64,000 nt of DNA from contig OY821518.1 of NCBI GenBank assembly GCA_963682025.1, positions 123,404,800 through 123,468,799 on the forward strand. The letters are read 5' to 3'. The translations under genes and the position numbers were made by a program. The DNA is from Cordilura impudica. Its lineage: Eukaryota > Arthropoda > Insecta > Diptera > Scathophagidae. Positions 1 to 10,289 of this stretch are shown in pieces. Every line of letters begins with the position of its first letter. The stretch's first letter is position 1. The notes beneath the pieces were generated by a model. It worked only from the letters and a program-made list of their open reading frames with translations. It did not search any database and had not been told where the DNA came from.

Positions 1-2660
1 CGGTCAAAAATCTATAACTTTTGATTGAATTAGAATTTTTTTTGTTTGGTAGGTGAGACCTTAGCCTTTATGTTTCGGTGTAAAACGTAATTCTCGACCG
101 AAAATAAAAAAAAGTTACGGAGGGTTTAAAATACATTTTCATTTGTAGTTGAATTTTAGTACAAAAGCGAAGTGTTAAAAGGTAAAAAAAAGGTTTTATT
201 TTAATATAATGTCTCATTTTTTCAGTTAATTTTACAACTAATACTTTTTAACGATTTTTTAAGATAATTTTTTTCAGAAAATGCCAAATTTTGGCCCCCG
301 TAAACTTTTTAGTCCTAATGTGGACAAGGGCCAAAGGTTGTTTTTTTTTTTTTTTTGAAAGATCCCGAGTTAAAATATAATTTATTAAGCAGCGAACGTA
401 AAAGTTACCTTATATTGGTTCAAGATAAAGAAGTTTCAATGAAAAACTCGTATGTTTTTGCTTTAGTTAAATTTTTTTATTGTCTTTCAAAATATTTCTA
501 TAAATTTTTACGGTAAATTTATGAAATATAACAATTTTTATTGTAAATTTACAAAATATATAAATTTTTAAATCAAGAAAATTTTTTAACTATATAAAAA
601 AAAAGTGTAACTTATTGTTAGTGTAATGAAAAAGTACTTTAAATCAACCAATTTTAGTAAAAATTTCTTCAAATTGCCTTGATTTTCATCTTCTAGAAGT
701 TGTTTAGCTTCTTCGTCTAATTCAATAGAGATAGTTTTCCATTTTTGACGAATGTTGGACATATATGGATCTGAAGTGCACAACAAAATAGTGATAAGGT
801 CTTCATTAGTACAACATCTGAACATTTTCATTGTGTTGTGCTCGCGAAAGAATCTGTGGTCTTTGTTCCTTTTTTGTTGCGCTTCTTCAGATAGATCTCC
901 TATTGGTAGCATATTGTTTTGAATTATTTGTTCCCCATGGTACAAAATTTTATGAACTGTGGATGGCATATGTCTCCAAAAGTATTTTTCATTATAAAGT
1001 ATAGCTGTTTTATTGGCGTACTCTCCAAATTTTTTTGCAATTATCTTTTTGCTGCATGCTAGAATATGATTTTGAGAAAAATGATTTTGAATCGTCTTAT
1101 TCATTCATGATCTACACCTGTGATAGATGCTGCAGTTTCCAGATCGGAAAAAAATCTTCTTGCAGTATTTCCATCATTGGTGTTTCCTTCCCCTTGTTTT
1201 GGTTGGTCGATTACGAGGCCTAGCTGTAGATATTTTTGTTGAATTTGTTTTTTTTTTTGCTTTCTTTTTTCTTCATTTTCTTTGCTTTTCTCACTGTTTC
1301 GCCTAACGGATCAAATTCCATCATGAAGAGGGGACATTCCAAATTCGTAGGCTTCCTTAAAACTATCGTCTTCTGGTGGGGGTTGGCTTAATTGGCTTGA
1401 TGCCTTTTGGCATATAATGAAGCTTGACGTTGACTTTGTTCCAGTTAAAGCTTGTGCAACTTTTCCATCAATCATTATGAGACACATTTTAAAATGTACG
1501 TCAATGTCTTGGTCATCAAATTTAAATATTACTGGTTGAAGTTCCATAATTTAATCTTTTATATTTTGAACTTCTTCAGTTATGACATCTTTGGTTTCCT
1601 TTTTGAATGCAAATTTTATTGGTCTGCAATACTCTGTTATAGCTCTGAGACGCATAACTTTTTGTTAAGCGCAATAGAACGAAAGATACCATAAATAAAT
1701 TAGCATCTGATGAATTTTCGGCATTAAATTGCTTGCATTGTTTCTGACCAGAGGATCCATCACATCCCCATTTAGAAATTAAAGTAATGCCGCCATTACC
1801 AATTTTTTTAAATGATCAGTATCAAGCGTATTTAGCAATCGTTCTGCAATATGTTCAAGGAGATCTTGCAATTTTATTTCTGCTGATGTTGAAGTGACAC
1901 TAATGGCAGGTTGTGAAGGTAAGCGTTCCTTTTTGGCAGAAACTAAATCTCGATACTCTGGAAAAATCCCACAATTATTATCATTGGTTCGCTTCCGCAA
2001 TTCCTTATATTGATTTTTGGTCAATTTCAAATCCAAAAATAGGGCGAACGCTTCTTCCGGCGTAAATTTCTTATCTTCAATTGGTGTAGGAATGCTTTTT
2101 AAAATCCTCTTTGTGCGCCTTGGGCTCGCTTCTACTATTTTTTCAATTATTTCAAAATTATTATTTTTTATTTTGGGTTGGTTGAATTTGGTGCAAAAAT
2201 GAATCCTTAATAATTCTTTGAGAAATTTCTTCATTGATATTCTCCAGCTTGCGCCTTCGAGATCTTTCAATTCATCCGTCAATTGGTTTTGCTGGTCGGC
2301 CCTTTTTTCCACTTTCGTTGGCAGTTGTAGATGCACTCTCAAAAATAAGTTCCTTTATTAACCAGTCTTGGTAACGTTTGTACATTTTTGCCTTGCTATG
2401 AGAGCATTCAATGTACCGTCTTTTCAAATTCGATGCAAAATTAGTAATTTTTCCTTTGTGCATTTCAATGTCTTCTAGGTTACAATTCTTAAAGAAGTCG
2501 TTGCACACTATGTGCAAAATTACATCGTCTACATCATTTCGTTGAAAATAAATATCTGCCAGAACTCTGTAACAGTACTTAGCCATTGTACAAATTGTAA
2601 TGAATAATAATTGTGGAAACATTATTATAAATACTCTTTCTTGCAATTATGTAAAATAAA
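1..2660 (-). pseudogene. Degraded Transib transposon, copy A
   Basis: Reading the minus strand from about 2600 down to 640 gives, in broken frames, the whole order of a Transib transposase: an N-terminal block (2646-2272), a GRPAK basic motif, the RTKRILKSIPTP block (near 2110), a DGSSG piece near 1750, an MIDGKV piece near 1470, and the C-terminal HKILYHG...SEEAQQKRNK block (1104-586). It is clearly related to the intact copy at 7501-9522 but diverged, so it is an older or different lineage. There are several frameshifts and stops, and the first zinc-ligand cysteine is replaced by phenylalanine (SSFIIC). Bases 1-33 resemble the inner part of the 3' end of copy B, so the element end probably lies just outside the window. 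Bases 1-585 are its 3' untranslated part. The 5' end is not found. Confidence 0.85.
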
Positions 2661-2924
2661 AATTTTTATATTTTATTACTACTTTTAGAATCTATAATAA
2701 TGTTTGCCAGGATATGCCAGTCGAAGCCAGGATTAATAAAAACGATTTTAGTTTTTCTTTTTAATATCAAGATAATGATCTTTATTTAAACAAAGGTTAA
2801 GATTTTTTCAGAGAACTAGCTTAGATTTCCCGTCTCAGTCACTATCGTTTTCCGGTTGCATCACTACTGCCCCGAATTGTGTCTTGTCATCTCATTTTAA
2901 AAAAGGGGGTTAGTGTATTAGTTA
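2647..2924. other. No gene seen; AT-rich spacer
   Basis: No coding similarity. It probably contains part of the 5' untranslated end of Transib copy A, but I could not find a CAC-heptamer end here. Confidence 0.5.
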
Positions 2925-3570
2925 ATACTAAGCCTGGGACCTATGCCCAGTAGTATCCCTGTGCACTAATACTACAGTGTCTGAGAACTATGGCTGTTAC
3001 AAACCAGTAGTAACCCCGCTCACTACTACTACAGTGTCTGGGAACTATGGCTGTTACAAACCAGTAGTAACCCCGCTCACTACTACTACAGTGTCTGGGA
3101 ACTATGGCTGTTACAAACCAGTAGTATCGCCGCTCACTACTATCAGCTGCGTTTTTCCATCACTGTATGTGGCTACTAGCGAAGCTATTACAGACTTGCA
3201 CTAGCTGTCCGCACACGGTGCCAAGTCGAACCCAACTGAAGTTGTAGTAGAATGAACCTTCATATATAAATGGTATGTTGTTCTCGAAACCAACTGAAGT
3301 TGTTGTAGAATGTACACACATTTAAATAGTCTGCTACTAACTTAGAAAGAGACTTTATCGTGTCTTGTATGAGTGAGAGTTGGATTCTATATTCTAACTA
3401 ACACCGGATTAAGGTGTGGATAAGTATGGGAAGGCTAAGAGTCTCTATTGCTCACTAATAAAGTCCAATGTAAAAAGTGTGTGTGTGAGTCGAATTCTAC
3501 CTAGGTTCTCTTATACTGAACTCTTATACATTCTACTCTTAAACTAACCAAATAGAACTTAGATTTAAAA
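2868..3570 (+). other. LTR-like stretch (possible solo LTR)
   Basis: The stretch has a TATATAAA box (3263-3270) and an AATAAA signal (3457-3462) about 190 bp later, no coding capacity, and a block (CCAACTGAAGTTG and following bases) repeated near 3231 and 3289. This order fits an LTR promoter and polyadenylation region. I could not define TG...CA ends or a target duplication, so it may be something else. Confidence 0.25.
2925..3160 (+). repeat. 57-bp tandem repeat, about 4 units
   Basis: The phrase ACAGTGTCTGGGAACTATGG recurs at 2974, 3031 and 3088, exactly 57 bp apart; a degenerate first unit starts near 2925. Since 57 is divisible by 3 the array stays open and would encode a 19-residue repeat (GNYGCYKPVVTPLTTTTVS type), but there is no convincing start or flanking coding sequence, so I treat it as a minisatellite. 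Confidence 0.9.
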
Positions 3571-4060
3571 TTCAATAAAATTCAATATTAATTAACAAAT
3601 AATAATTCCATTTCAAATTAATGTTTTGTATAATCTTGCAATTCACGACATTATACTGGTATATATAAAATAATCAATACTTTTCAATTCATTATAAATA
3701 AATCAATTCAGCTTACCTATTATTAAATTATGTAACGAAACTTAAAAAAAAACCCACACCCTAACCCCTTTTAAAAGGTGAAGCATATCTGCTCATATCT
3801 TAAAGGGCTATGTCGCAATAGCTTTTTTTTACCGTTTGCCTGTTATTTAAATTTTTTCCCATTTTGCCAGGTATTTAAACTATATAACTCTAATTCAGAC
3901 TATAAATGTTTTTGAAAGATACCTATGTCAATGTACCTATAACAATTAAGCGCATTATATGTCAACCCTTTTTTATAAGTATATAACAACTCCTGACAAA
4001 TCTACCGACACGCAAAAAAAAAAAATAAACCGCGGTGCACCGGTACGACCAACTTTTGTA
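3571..4060. other. No gene seen; AT-rich spacer
   Basis: Low-complexity A/T runs only. No open frame with recognisable similarity on either strand. Confidence 0.6.
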
Positions 4061-4067
4061 TTCGTAA

Positions 4068-4225
4068 CAATCAGGCGGACGGACGAACATCGTTTAATCG
4101 ACTCAGAAAGTGTTTTTAAGTCGATCCGTATAATAAAAGATGGATTAGGGTCCAATATATTTGGCAGTTACAAACATCACCTCAAACTTAATATATCCTA
4201 TCCACATAGTGGACAACTTTTGTAT
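4068..4225 (+). repeat. Old fragment of the mini-me-like repeat
   Basis: The sequence carries the 3' landmarks of the repeat in diverged form: GGCGGACGGACGAACATCG, then CGACTCAGAAAGTG, ATAATAAAAGATGG, and CCACATAGTGG near the end. It is clearly more diverged than the full copies elsewhere in the window. Confidence 0.75.
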
Positions 4226-4552
4226 TCATAAATTTTGCGGAAAATATCTAAGCTTGGGTTAGAAAAATTGTTCTGTTGCACACGGGCGGAAACTGGGGGA
4301 TATATAAAGGGCTATTGCAGCATAGGGGAGGCTTCGAACTATAGAAGAGTGCAAGATTTTTTCTGACTGCTTTTGACTGGCAGGAATTATGCTCTATTAA
4401 GTAGGAGATTTTCGGAAAATTTTGACCTTTTTTAAAAAAATTTTCTTTTAAGTTTCGGAATGACTCAGTGATTTTACATTTTTAACATTAATAGTATGGA
4501 AGCCACAAAATTACACAAAATTTATTCCACTTCAAAATCTTTTAAATCAAAC
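4226..4552. other. No gene seen
   Basis: AT-rich sequence between two repeat copies; nothing recognised. Confidence 0.5.
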
Positions 4553-6185
4553 AAGTAAGAAAATTATAGTCGGTCTATACCGACTATACGATACCCTATA
4601 CCATGCCTTTAGAAACCCTATCTCTTAGGCCCAACTAACTGGACATAGAAAATAAGCAAAAACCAAATTTGAGTGGGATTTTTATACCCTATACCACCAT
4701 GTGGTTTGGGTATAATGACTTTGTGCTGCTGTTTGTAACTACCAAAAATATTTGACCTAGACCCATCTTTTATTATACCGATCGAATCAGAATCACTATC
4801 TGATTCGATTTAACGGTGTCCGTCCGTCCGTCCATCCGCCCGTCCGTCCTTCCGTCCGTCCGTCCGCCCGTCCGTCCTTCCGTCCGTCCGTCCGTCTGTG
4901 TGTCCATGTAAAGTTGTAATCAAACTGCAGGTCGCAAATATGAATACGTTTTGATGAAATTTGGTATATAAATTTTAGTCGGCCATGGGATGAACTCTGT
5001 TGAAATTGGTGAGAATCGGTCCATGTGCAGACCTAGCCCCCATACAAATAACCCCTATGAAATCAACATAAATTGCCATAAGAACCAAATTATCATATAA
5101 ATCTTAGTCAAATTCGGTTTGTATGTGTTTATTACATCCATTAATTAGTACTAGAAAAATGATCCTTATAGGACAACTCTTAGTCATAGGCCCCATATAC
5201 AGCTGCTTCCCGATCTTCACTTAAATCTATCAAAAAACAAAAATATTGCACGGATTCTTTTCAAATTTTGTTTGTATATATTTTTGCAAAATACAAGAGA
5301 CTTTACCAAACATGATCAGGATCAGTCCATTTTTGGTCCTAGTCCCCATATAGATATAGCATCCGATATGAACTTTTTCATATCTGCAGCCAAAAAAATT
5401 AAAAAAAAATCCCACTAAAATTTGGTTTATGCTTATTTTCTATATCCAGTTAGTTGGGCCTCAGAGATAGGGTCTCTAAACGCATGGTATAGGGTATCAT
5501 ATAGTCGGTCTAGACCGACTATAATTTTCTTACTTATTATTAATTTTTTTGGCTGCAGATATGAAAAAGTTCATATCGGATGCTATATCTATATGGGGAC
5601 TAGGTCCAAAAATGGACCGATCCTGATCATGTTTGGTAAAGTCTCTTGTATTTTGCAAAAATATATACAAACAAAATTTGAGAAGAATCAGTGCAATATT
5701 TTTGTTTTTAATAGATTTAAGTGAAGATCGGGAAGCAGTCTATATGGGACCAGAGTATCATTTTTGGACTACTCATTAATGGATGTAATGAATGCATACA
5801 AACCCAATTTGAGTAAGATCTATATGACAATTTGGATCTTATGGCAATTTATGTCGATTTCATAGGGGTAATTTGTATGGGGGCTAGGTCTGAACATGGA
5901 CCGATTCTCACCAATTTCAATACTGTTCATCCCATGACCGACTAAAGCTTATATACTAAATTTCATCAAAATATATTAATATTTGCGACCTGCAGTTTGA
6001 GTACAAGGTTTACATGAACACACAGACGGACGGACGGACGGACGGACATTGTTAAATCAACTCAAAAAGTGATTCTGATTCGATCGGTATAATTAAAGAT
6101 GGGTCTAGGTCAAATATTTTTGTTTGTTACAAAAAGCAGCACAAGTCATTATACCCAAACCACATAGTGGTATAGGGTATAAAAA
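4553..6185 (+). mobile_element. mini-me/DINE-like repeat, copy 1, split by an inverted copy
   Basis: This is one about 0.79 kb repeat in plus orientation: the left 135 bp (4553-4686) and the right 650 bp (about 5535-6185), separated by an inverted copy. Full copies start AAGTAAGAAAATTATAGTCG, carry a palindrome AGTCGGTCTAGACCGACT (here with one change), have an ATACCCTATACCA block mirrored by TGGTATAGGGTAT at the far end, contain a GGAC microsatellite (6024-6048), and finish with a hairpin (ACCACATAGTGGT inside TATACCC...GGGTATA). The order microsatellite, short core, hairpin resembles Drosophila mini-me/DINE-1 elements. It is nonautonomous, with no real gene. Confidence 0.85.
4685..5535 (-). 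mobile_element. mini-me-like repeat inserted in copy 1 (inverted)
   Basis: A complete minus-orientation copy from TATACCCTATACCACC (4685) to the palindrome AGTCGGTCTAGACCGACT and TTTTCTTACTT (5535). The GTCC array is long and interrupted (4809-4905). The flanks join into the uninterrupted sequence seen in other copies (GGGATTTTTATTAA), with a possible TTAT duplication. Confidence 0.85.
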
Positions 6186-6421
6186 GCTAAAGTCATTCAA
6201 AAATAAAAATTTACAAAGAAATTTGTAACTTTAGCAAAATACTGAGAAAGCCCATTTTCGAAGACCCTGTTCGCTGTGATATAGTTGAGCTAGGGTCGCA
6301 ATTTTTTGGCTCCCTAGGTTTACTAGTATTTACTTTCAAATGAAGAACATAACTTCAAAATCGGTACCAAAAAAAAAAAAAAATGATTTTTGGCCGCCTT
6401 CTCAAAATATGGTGTACTGTG
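6186..6421. other. No gene seen; left flank of Transib B
   Basis: AT-rich sequence with a poly-A run at 6369-6383. It ends in ACTGTGCGGCG directly before the Transib. Confidence 0.5.
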
Positions 6422-6426
6422 CGGCG
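6422..6426. repeat. Target-site duplication CGGCG, left
   Basis: CGGCG here and at 10276-10280 flank the Transib. It fits the Transib target preference CGNCG exactly. Confidence 0.9.
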
Positions 6427-6464
6427 CACTGTGGCTCAAATTTTGATTTCATTGGCCAAAAGTC
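6427..6464 (+). repeat. Transib B left TIR
   Basis: Starts with the heptamer CACTGTG followed by GCT; TGGCCAAAA begins about 25 bp in. It pairs with 10238-10275. Confidence 0.9.
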
Positions 6465-7368
6465 AAATTTTTTTTTGTCATCGATTTTTAAAATTTTTAC
6501 TCCTTTTTGTAGCTTATATATCCAGATTAAGGTAGCCAAAAAATTAGGTTAAACTGTTGATAATTGTGGGCGTGGCATGCTGTCAAACTCAACTGTTTTT
6601 TTTAATTCAGCAAAAGGTGTTTTTTTTTTTGTTTTTTATCAAAAATAAATGGTTACTACTCGCAAGCTATCATCGATATTGGCCTGCGGTCTTTTTTATG
6701 ATGTTAGTAGGATTATAGTCTTTAGTTTTTGTAAGTAGTCACAGTTCTAACGTTTGATATTAGGGGCGTTATGAAATATTTATGAAACCACTATATTTTT
6801 CTCAAATTTAAACTTTAGTGGAATAGAACTTCTAAAGGAAGTAAGGGAACAAGAAACGTATACCACCCGGAGAAAGGCGAATGTATCCTGTTTAACCCTA
6901 TATATACTTTTGCACCCCCCACGAGCCCCCGGTAGAACACTTTTTTCATTTTAATGAAATTACTCTAAAAAAATTACTCTAAAAAAAATTTTGTTTTTTT
7001 ACTTTAGACTACGTAAAAGTAAAATAATTAAATAAAATACCTGCGAAAGGGTTTATTGGCTTTGTTTTGATCAGCAAAAAAATAAGTCATAAAATGATCA
7101 CAATAGGTTCTACAGTAAACAAATGATCTCTTTCTTAATTCACCTGTTGTCAAATTTAAGGGTCAACCAAAGTCATAAACAATTTTATAAGTTTGTCAAT
7201 AATCGCGGCACTAAACCACTAAAGATAAAAAACCACCCCATATTGGCGAGAAACTAATTAGTTTTACCTGATATTGAAGTCTGGATAACAAGTGCAGTTT
7301 TGTTCAATTTAAGTACTACCTGCTATGAAATTAAAGATCAATGTGTGAATAACATGTACCTAAAAATG

Positions 7369-7375
7369 TATAAAA
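7369..7375 (+). promoter_or_regulatory. Candidate TATA box of the Transib B transposase
   Basis: TATAAAA lies 126 bp before the ATG, inside the transposon 5' region. AT-richness makes chance occurrence likely, so this is only a candidate. Confidence 0.35.
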
Positions 7376-7500
7376 TGACGGATTCTATAAGGGATTACTC
7401 AATAATAAGTTAATACTTCAAGTGTACGGACGTATATTCGCAAGTGATAAAAAGTGATAAAAAAGTGATAACAGACGCAAATAAAAATATTGAGAAAAAT

Positions 7501-9522
7501 ATGGAGAACTTTAGTTATAAAGAACTGGCCGAAGAGTATTTTCGAAACAAAAACCAGGAAGATGTTCTTAGTTACGTTAAAATAAAATTAAACTTAAATT
7601 CGTCTAGTACCGAAATACAAGAGCAATTATCTAATTTCGTCAAAGTACTAAAAAAACGATTGAAAGAAGTTAACTACTGTAAACAAAAGTTTTATAATAA
7701 AAGTGCAAACTGGTTAGAAGGCCAACTTAATGTTGGTGGAGAAACAGCAAAGCTAGATAAGGCTGGAAGACCACGCAAATCATTGGACAACTGCAGCGAT
7801 AGATCTAAGAGGCGGAAACTTAAAAATTTTAACGAGGAAATTGGTTCTACAAATATAAAAGAATCTTTTCTACATCAATTACGAGCACAAAACCAATTAA
7901 CAAAAGTGGATATCATTGAAAAAACTTGTAATGCTAGTCCAGTGAGAACAAAGCGAATTCTTAAAAGTATACCAACTCCGAGCGATGCAAAACAGTTCAC
8001 AAATGAGGAGGCATTAGCATTATTTCTGGATTTGAAATTAACAAAACACCAATATATTCAGCTCAGATTGCGTGCGATTGAAAAAGGCTCAAATATGTAT
8101 CCAGCATATCATCACATAACAGCTGCTAAAATAGACTGTTTGCCATCAAAGGACACTATTACAATCACACCAATTTCGGCAGAAGTACAACTACAATCTT
8201 TACTTGATCACACAGCCAAACGCTTGCTACAATCAATAACAGGAACTGAGTTAAAGAAATATGGAAACACAAAGTTAATTCTATTTTGTAAATGGGGATG
8301 TGATGGTTCTTCGGGACAAAAACAATACAAACAAGTTGTATGTGAAAATATTTCGGACTCAGATATGTTCATGGTATCATTTGTACCATTGCGATTGAAA
8401 AAGATTTTGGAAGATTCGGAGCCTTCGAGTAGTACAACGCAAACAATGGATATTTGGAAAAATGAGACACCATCTTCTACGAAATACTGCAGGCCAATCA
8501 AATTTGAATTCAAAAAAGAAAGTCATGATGCCATTAACAAAGAAGTTAGTGATATCAAGGCCCAAATAGCAACACTACAGCCATTACAATTACAGTTAGA
8601 TGGGCAGCAAATTGAAGTAAGCTACCAATTAGTGCTGACAATGATAGATGGAAAAGTAGGTCAGGCTTTGACTAACACGAAGGCTGCATCCAGCTGCATT
8701 ATATGCCAAGCAACATCAAGCCAATTAAACCAAGTCCCGACAAAATCATTCGATAATACCGATGCCTTCGAATTTGGATTATCACCACTACATGCAAGAA
8801 TACGACTTATGGAACACATACTAAAAATCAGTTATGATTTGGATTTCGGGCCTTCAGGATCAATAAGAAACAACGAAACCAACAAAGAGTTAAGAAGTTC
8901 AAAAAAGAAACATGTTCAAGATGAATATCGCAAATTTGGATTGATTATAGATCAGCCAAAACAAGGGTCAGGCAATACAAATGATGGCAATACCGCAAGA
9001 AGATTCTTTTCAGATCCAGAAACAGCATCTGAAATAACAGGAGTGGATTTAAACCTTATTTTCAGATTTAAAATAATCCTAGAAGTACTTGCGTGCAATG
9101 AAGAAATTGACTCTAGAAAATTTGGAGATTATGCTAAGGAAACTGCAAAAATATATACAACCAACTACCCATGGAGAAATATGTCTGCAACAGTCCACAA
9201 AATCCTTTATCATGGAGAAGATGTCATTAAATATCATTTGGTGCCACTTGGAGATCTATCAGAGGAGGCTCAGGAAAAAAGGAACAAGGATTACAGATTT
9301 TATAGACAGCACAATACTAGAAAAATGTCACGAAATTCCACAAATGAAGATCTATTTAATATATTATTGGCAACGTCAGATCCGTTCATCTCCAGTATTC
9401 GAAATCAATGGAAAGTGGAACATCGGGATTTAGATGAAGAAGCCAAAAAACTACTAAAGAACAGAAATAGCACAGAACAAAATATGGAATATTTGCAATC
9501 AATATTTGAGTCTAATGAATAA
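7501..9522 (+). CDS. Transib transposase (RAG1-core relative), intact
   Basis: It is a DDE-type transposase expected to cut at the CAC heptamers of its TIRs and make 5-bp target duplications, acting in the nucleus. It has 673 residues, the usual size for the family. The ATG at 7501 is chosen because the opening MENFSYKELAEEYF aligns with the start of the fragment at 47207 (MECFSYKVLAEEYF); upstream in-frame codons lack ATG. Visible features are an AT-hook-like GRPRK (89-93), a basic DRSKRRKLK stretch, a conserved RTKRILKSIPTP block, WGCDGSSGQKQYKQ with D268, MIDGK with D383, CIIC with C399 and C402, HKILYH with H566 and H571, and LSEEAQEKRNK with E588 (E589 adjacent). By comparison with RAG1 these correspond to D600, D708, the C727/C730 and H937/H942 zinc ligands, and E962. 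There is no stop or frameshift. Residue assignments are my alignment by eye. Confidence 0.95.
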   Translation: MENFSYKELAEEYFRNKNQEDVLSYVKIKLNLNSSSTEIQEQLSNFVKVLKKRLKEVNYCKQKFYNKSANWLEGQLNVGGETAKLDKAGRPRKSLDNCSDRSKRRKLKNFNEEIGSTNIKESFLHQLRAQNQLTKVDIIEKTCNASPVRTKRILKSIPTPSDAKQFTNEEALALFLDLKLTKHQYIQLRLRAIEKGSNMYPAYHHITAAKIDCLPSKDTITITPISAEVQLQSLLDHTAKRLLQSITGTELKKYGNTKLILFCKWGCDGSSGQKQYKQVVCENISDSDMFMVSFVPLRLKKILEDSEPSSSTTQTMDIWKNETPSSTKYCRPIKFEFKKESHDAINKEVSDIKAQIATLQPLQLQLDGQQIEVSYQLVLTMIDGKVGQALTNTKAASSCIICQATSSQLNQVPTKSFDNTDAFEFGLSPLHARIRLMEHILKISYDLDFGPSGSIRNNETNKELRSSKKKHVQDEYRKFGLIIDQPKQGSGNTNDGNTARRFFSDPETASEITGVDLNLIFRFKIILEVLACNEEIDSRKFGDYAKETAKIYTTNYPWRNMSATVHKILYHGEDVIKYHLVPLGDLSEEAQEKRNKDYRFYRQHNTRKMSRNSTNEDLFNILLATSDPFISSIRNQWKVEHRDLDEEAKKLLKNRNSTEQNMEYLQSIFESNE

Positions 9523-9584
9523 TAATTATAATTGCCTTTCATTGTTATTTAAGTACGAAAAACATAGTATTAGTAAAAAATAAT

Positions 9585-9590
9585 AATAAA
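9585..9590 (+). terminator. Candidate polyadenylation signal of the Transib gene
   Basis: AATAAA lies 62 bp after the transposase stop codon, in the transposon's 3' part. Confidence 0.5.
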
Positions 9591-10237
9591 CAGAACCTAC
9601 CATTGTTACAAATGCTATTTAAATCTATTGCAGTTTTTATTCTTAAAAGGTTTCCCACATATGAATGCAATGTTTTAATAGATAAGAAAGATTCAAAAAA
9701 TAAGAACCCATATTTTCATATCAAAATTAAAAAAAAAATTAGAATCATTGCGCTAATGTTTAGCAGATTTATTTAGCTAGTGTAACAAATTAGGCAGCAA
9801 ACACTAATAAATTTTTCTGTAGTAATAATAATATTCCTTGAGTGTCAGCAAATTGCAAATTTGATAGCAAACATTTTTAATTTTTTAGTAATACTAGTTA
9901 AATTTCTAGTGAATTTTACTATTTTGTTGCGTGTAAAAATTTTTTTGAGTGTAAAAATTTTTTTGAGTGTAAGCATTAAAAAAATTTCATTATTACAAAA
10001 AATGTTTATAATAATTATTTAACTCCAAATATGACACTTTCTAATAAATAAAAATAAATAAAAAAAAACATATATCACGCTAAAAGTTAAAAAAAATCAA
10101 AAGTTAAACTTTGACCTAGAATTCCTTAAAAAGTACTCAATCAATTTAAATGAAATTCACACTGAGTCAAGATCAACTATCTATCTATCTATTAAAAAAA
10201 ACAGTACTAAAATATTTTGATCGGTTCAAAAGTTACA

Positions 10238-10275
10238 GAATTTTGGCCACTGAAAAATGATTTTCAGCCACTGTG
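10238..10275 (-). repeat. Transib B right TIR
   Basis: Read inward on the minus strand it starts CACAGTGGCTG, i.e. exactly the V(D)J recombination signal heptamer CACAGTG. TGGCCAAAA follows about 26 bp in. Confidence 0.9.
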
Positions 10276-10280
10276 CGGCG
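10276..10280. repeat. Target-site duplication CGGCG, right
   Basis: Matches 6422-6426. Confidence 0.9.
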
Positions 10281-10289
10281 GCAAGCTGT

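Larger units (their letters stand above)
6427..10275 (+). mobile_element. Complete Transib transposon, copy B
   Basis: A 3849-bp DNA transposon of the Transib superfamily, whose transposase shares its catalytic core with RAG1. It has TIRs at both ends (6427-6464 and 10238-10275, about 28 of 38 positions matching), a perfect CGGCG target duplication, and one uninterrupted transposase gene (7501-9522). The left end starts CACTGTGGCT; the right end, read inward, starts CACAGTGGCT. Both share TGGCCAAAA about 25 bp in. The 5' untranslated part is 1074 bp and the 3' part about 750 bp. Nothing in the sequence argues against recent mobility. Confidence 0.95.

Noticed and set aside
6457..6470. An RSS-like nonamer after a 12- or 23-bp spacer in the Transib ends
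   Set aside because: There is an A-rich word 25-33 bp in, but the match to the nonamer is too weak in this AT-rich element to claim.
7444..7500. An upstream start of the Transib transposase
   Set aside because: No ATG lies in these 19 codons; the ATG at 7501 matches the starts of copies C and D.
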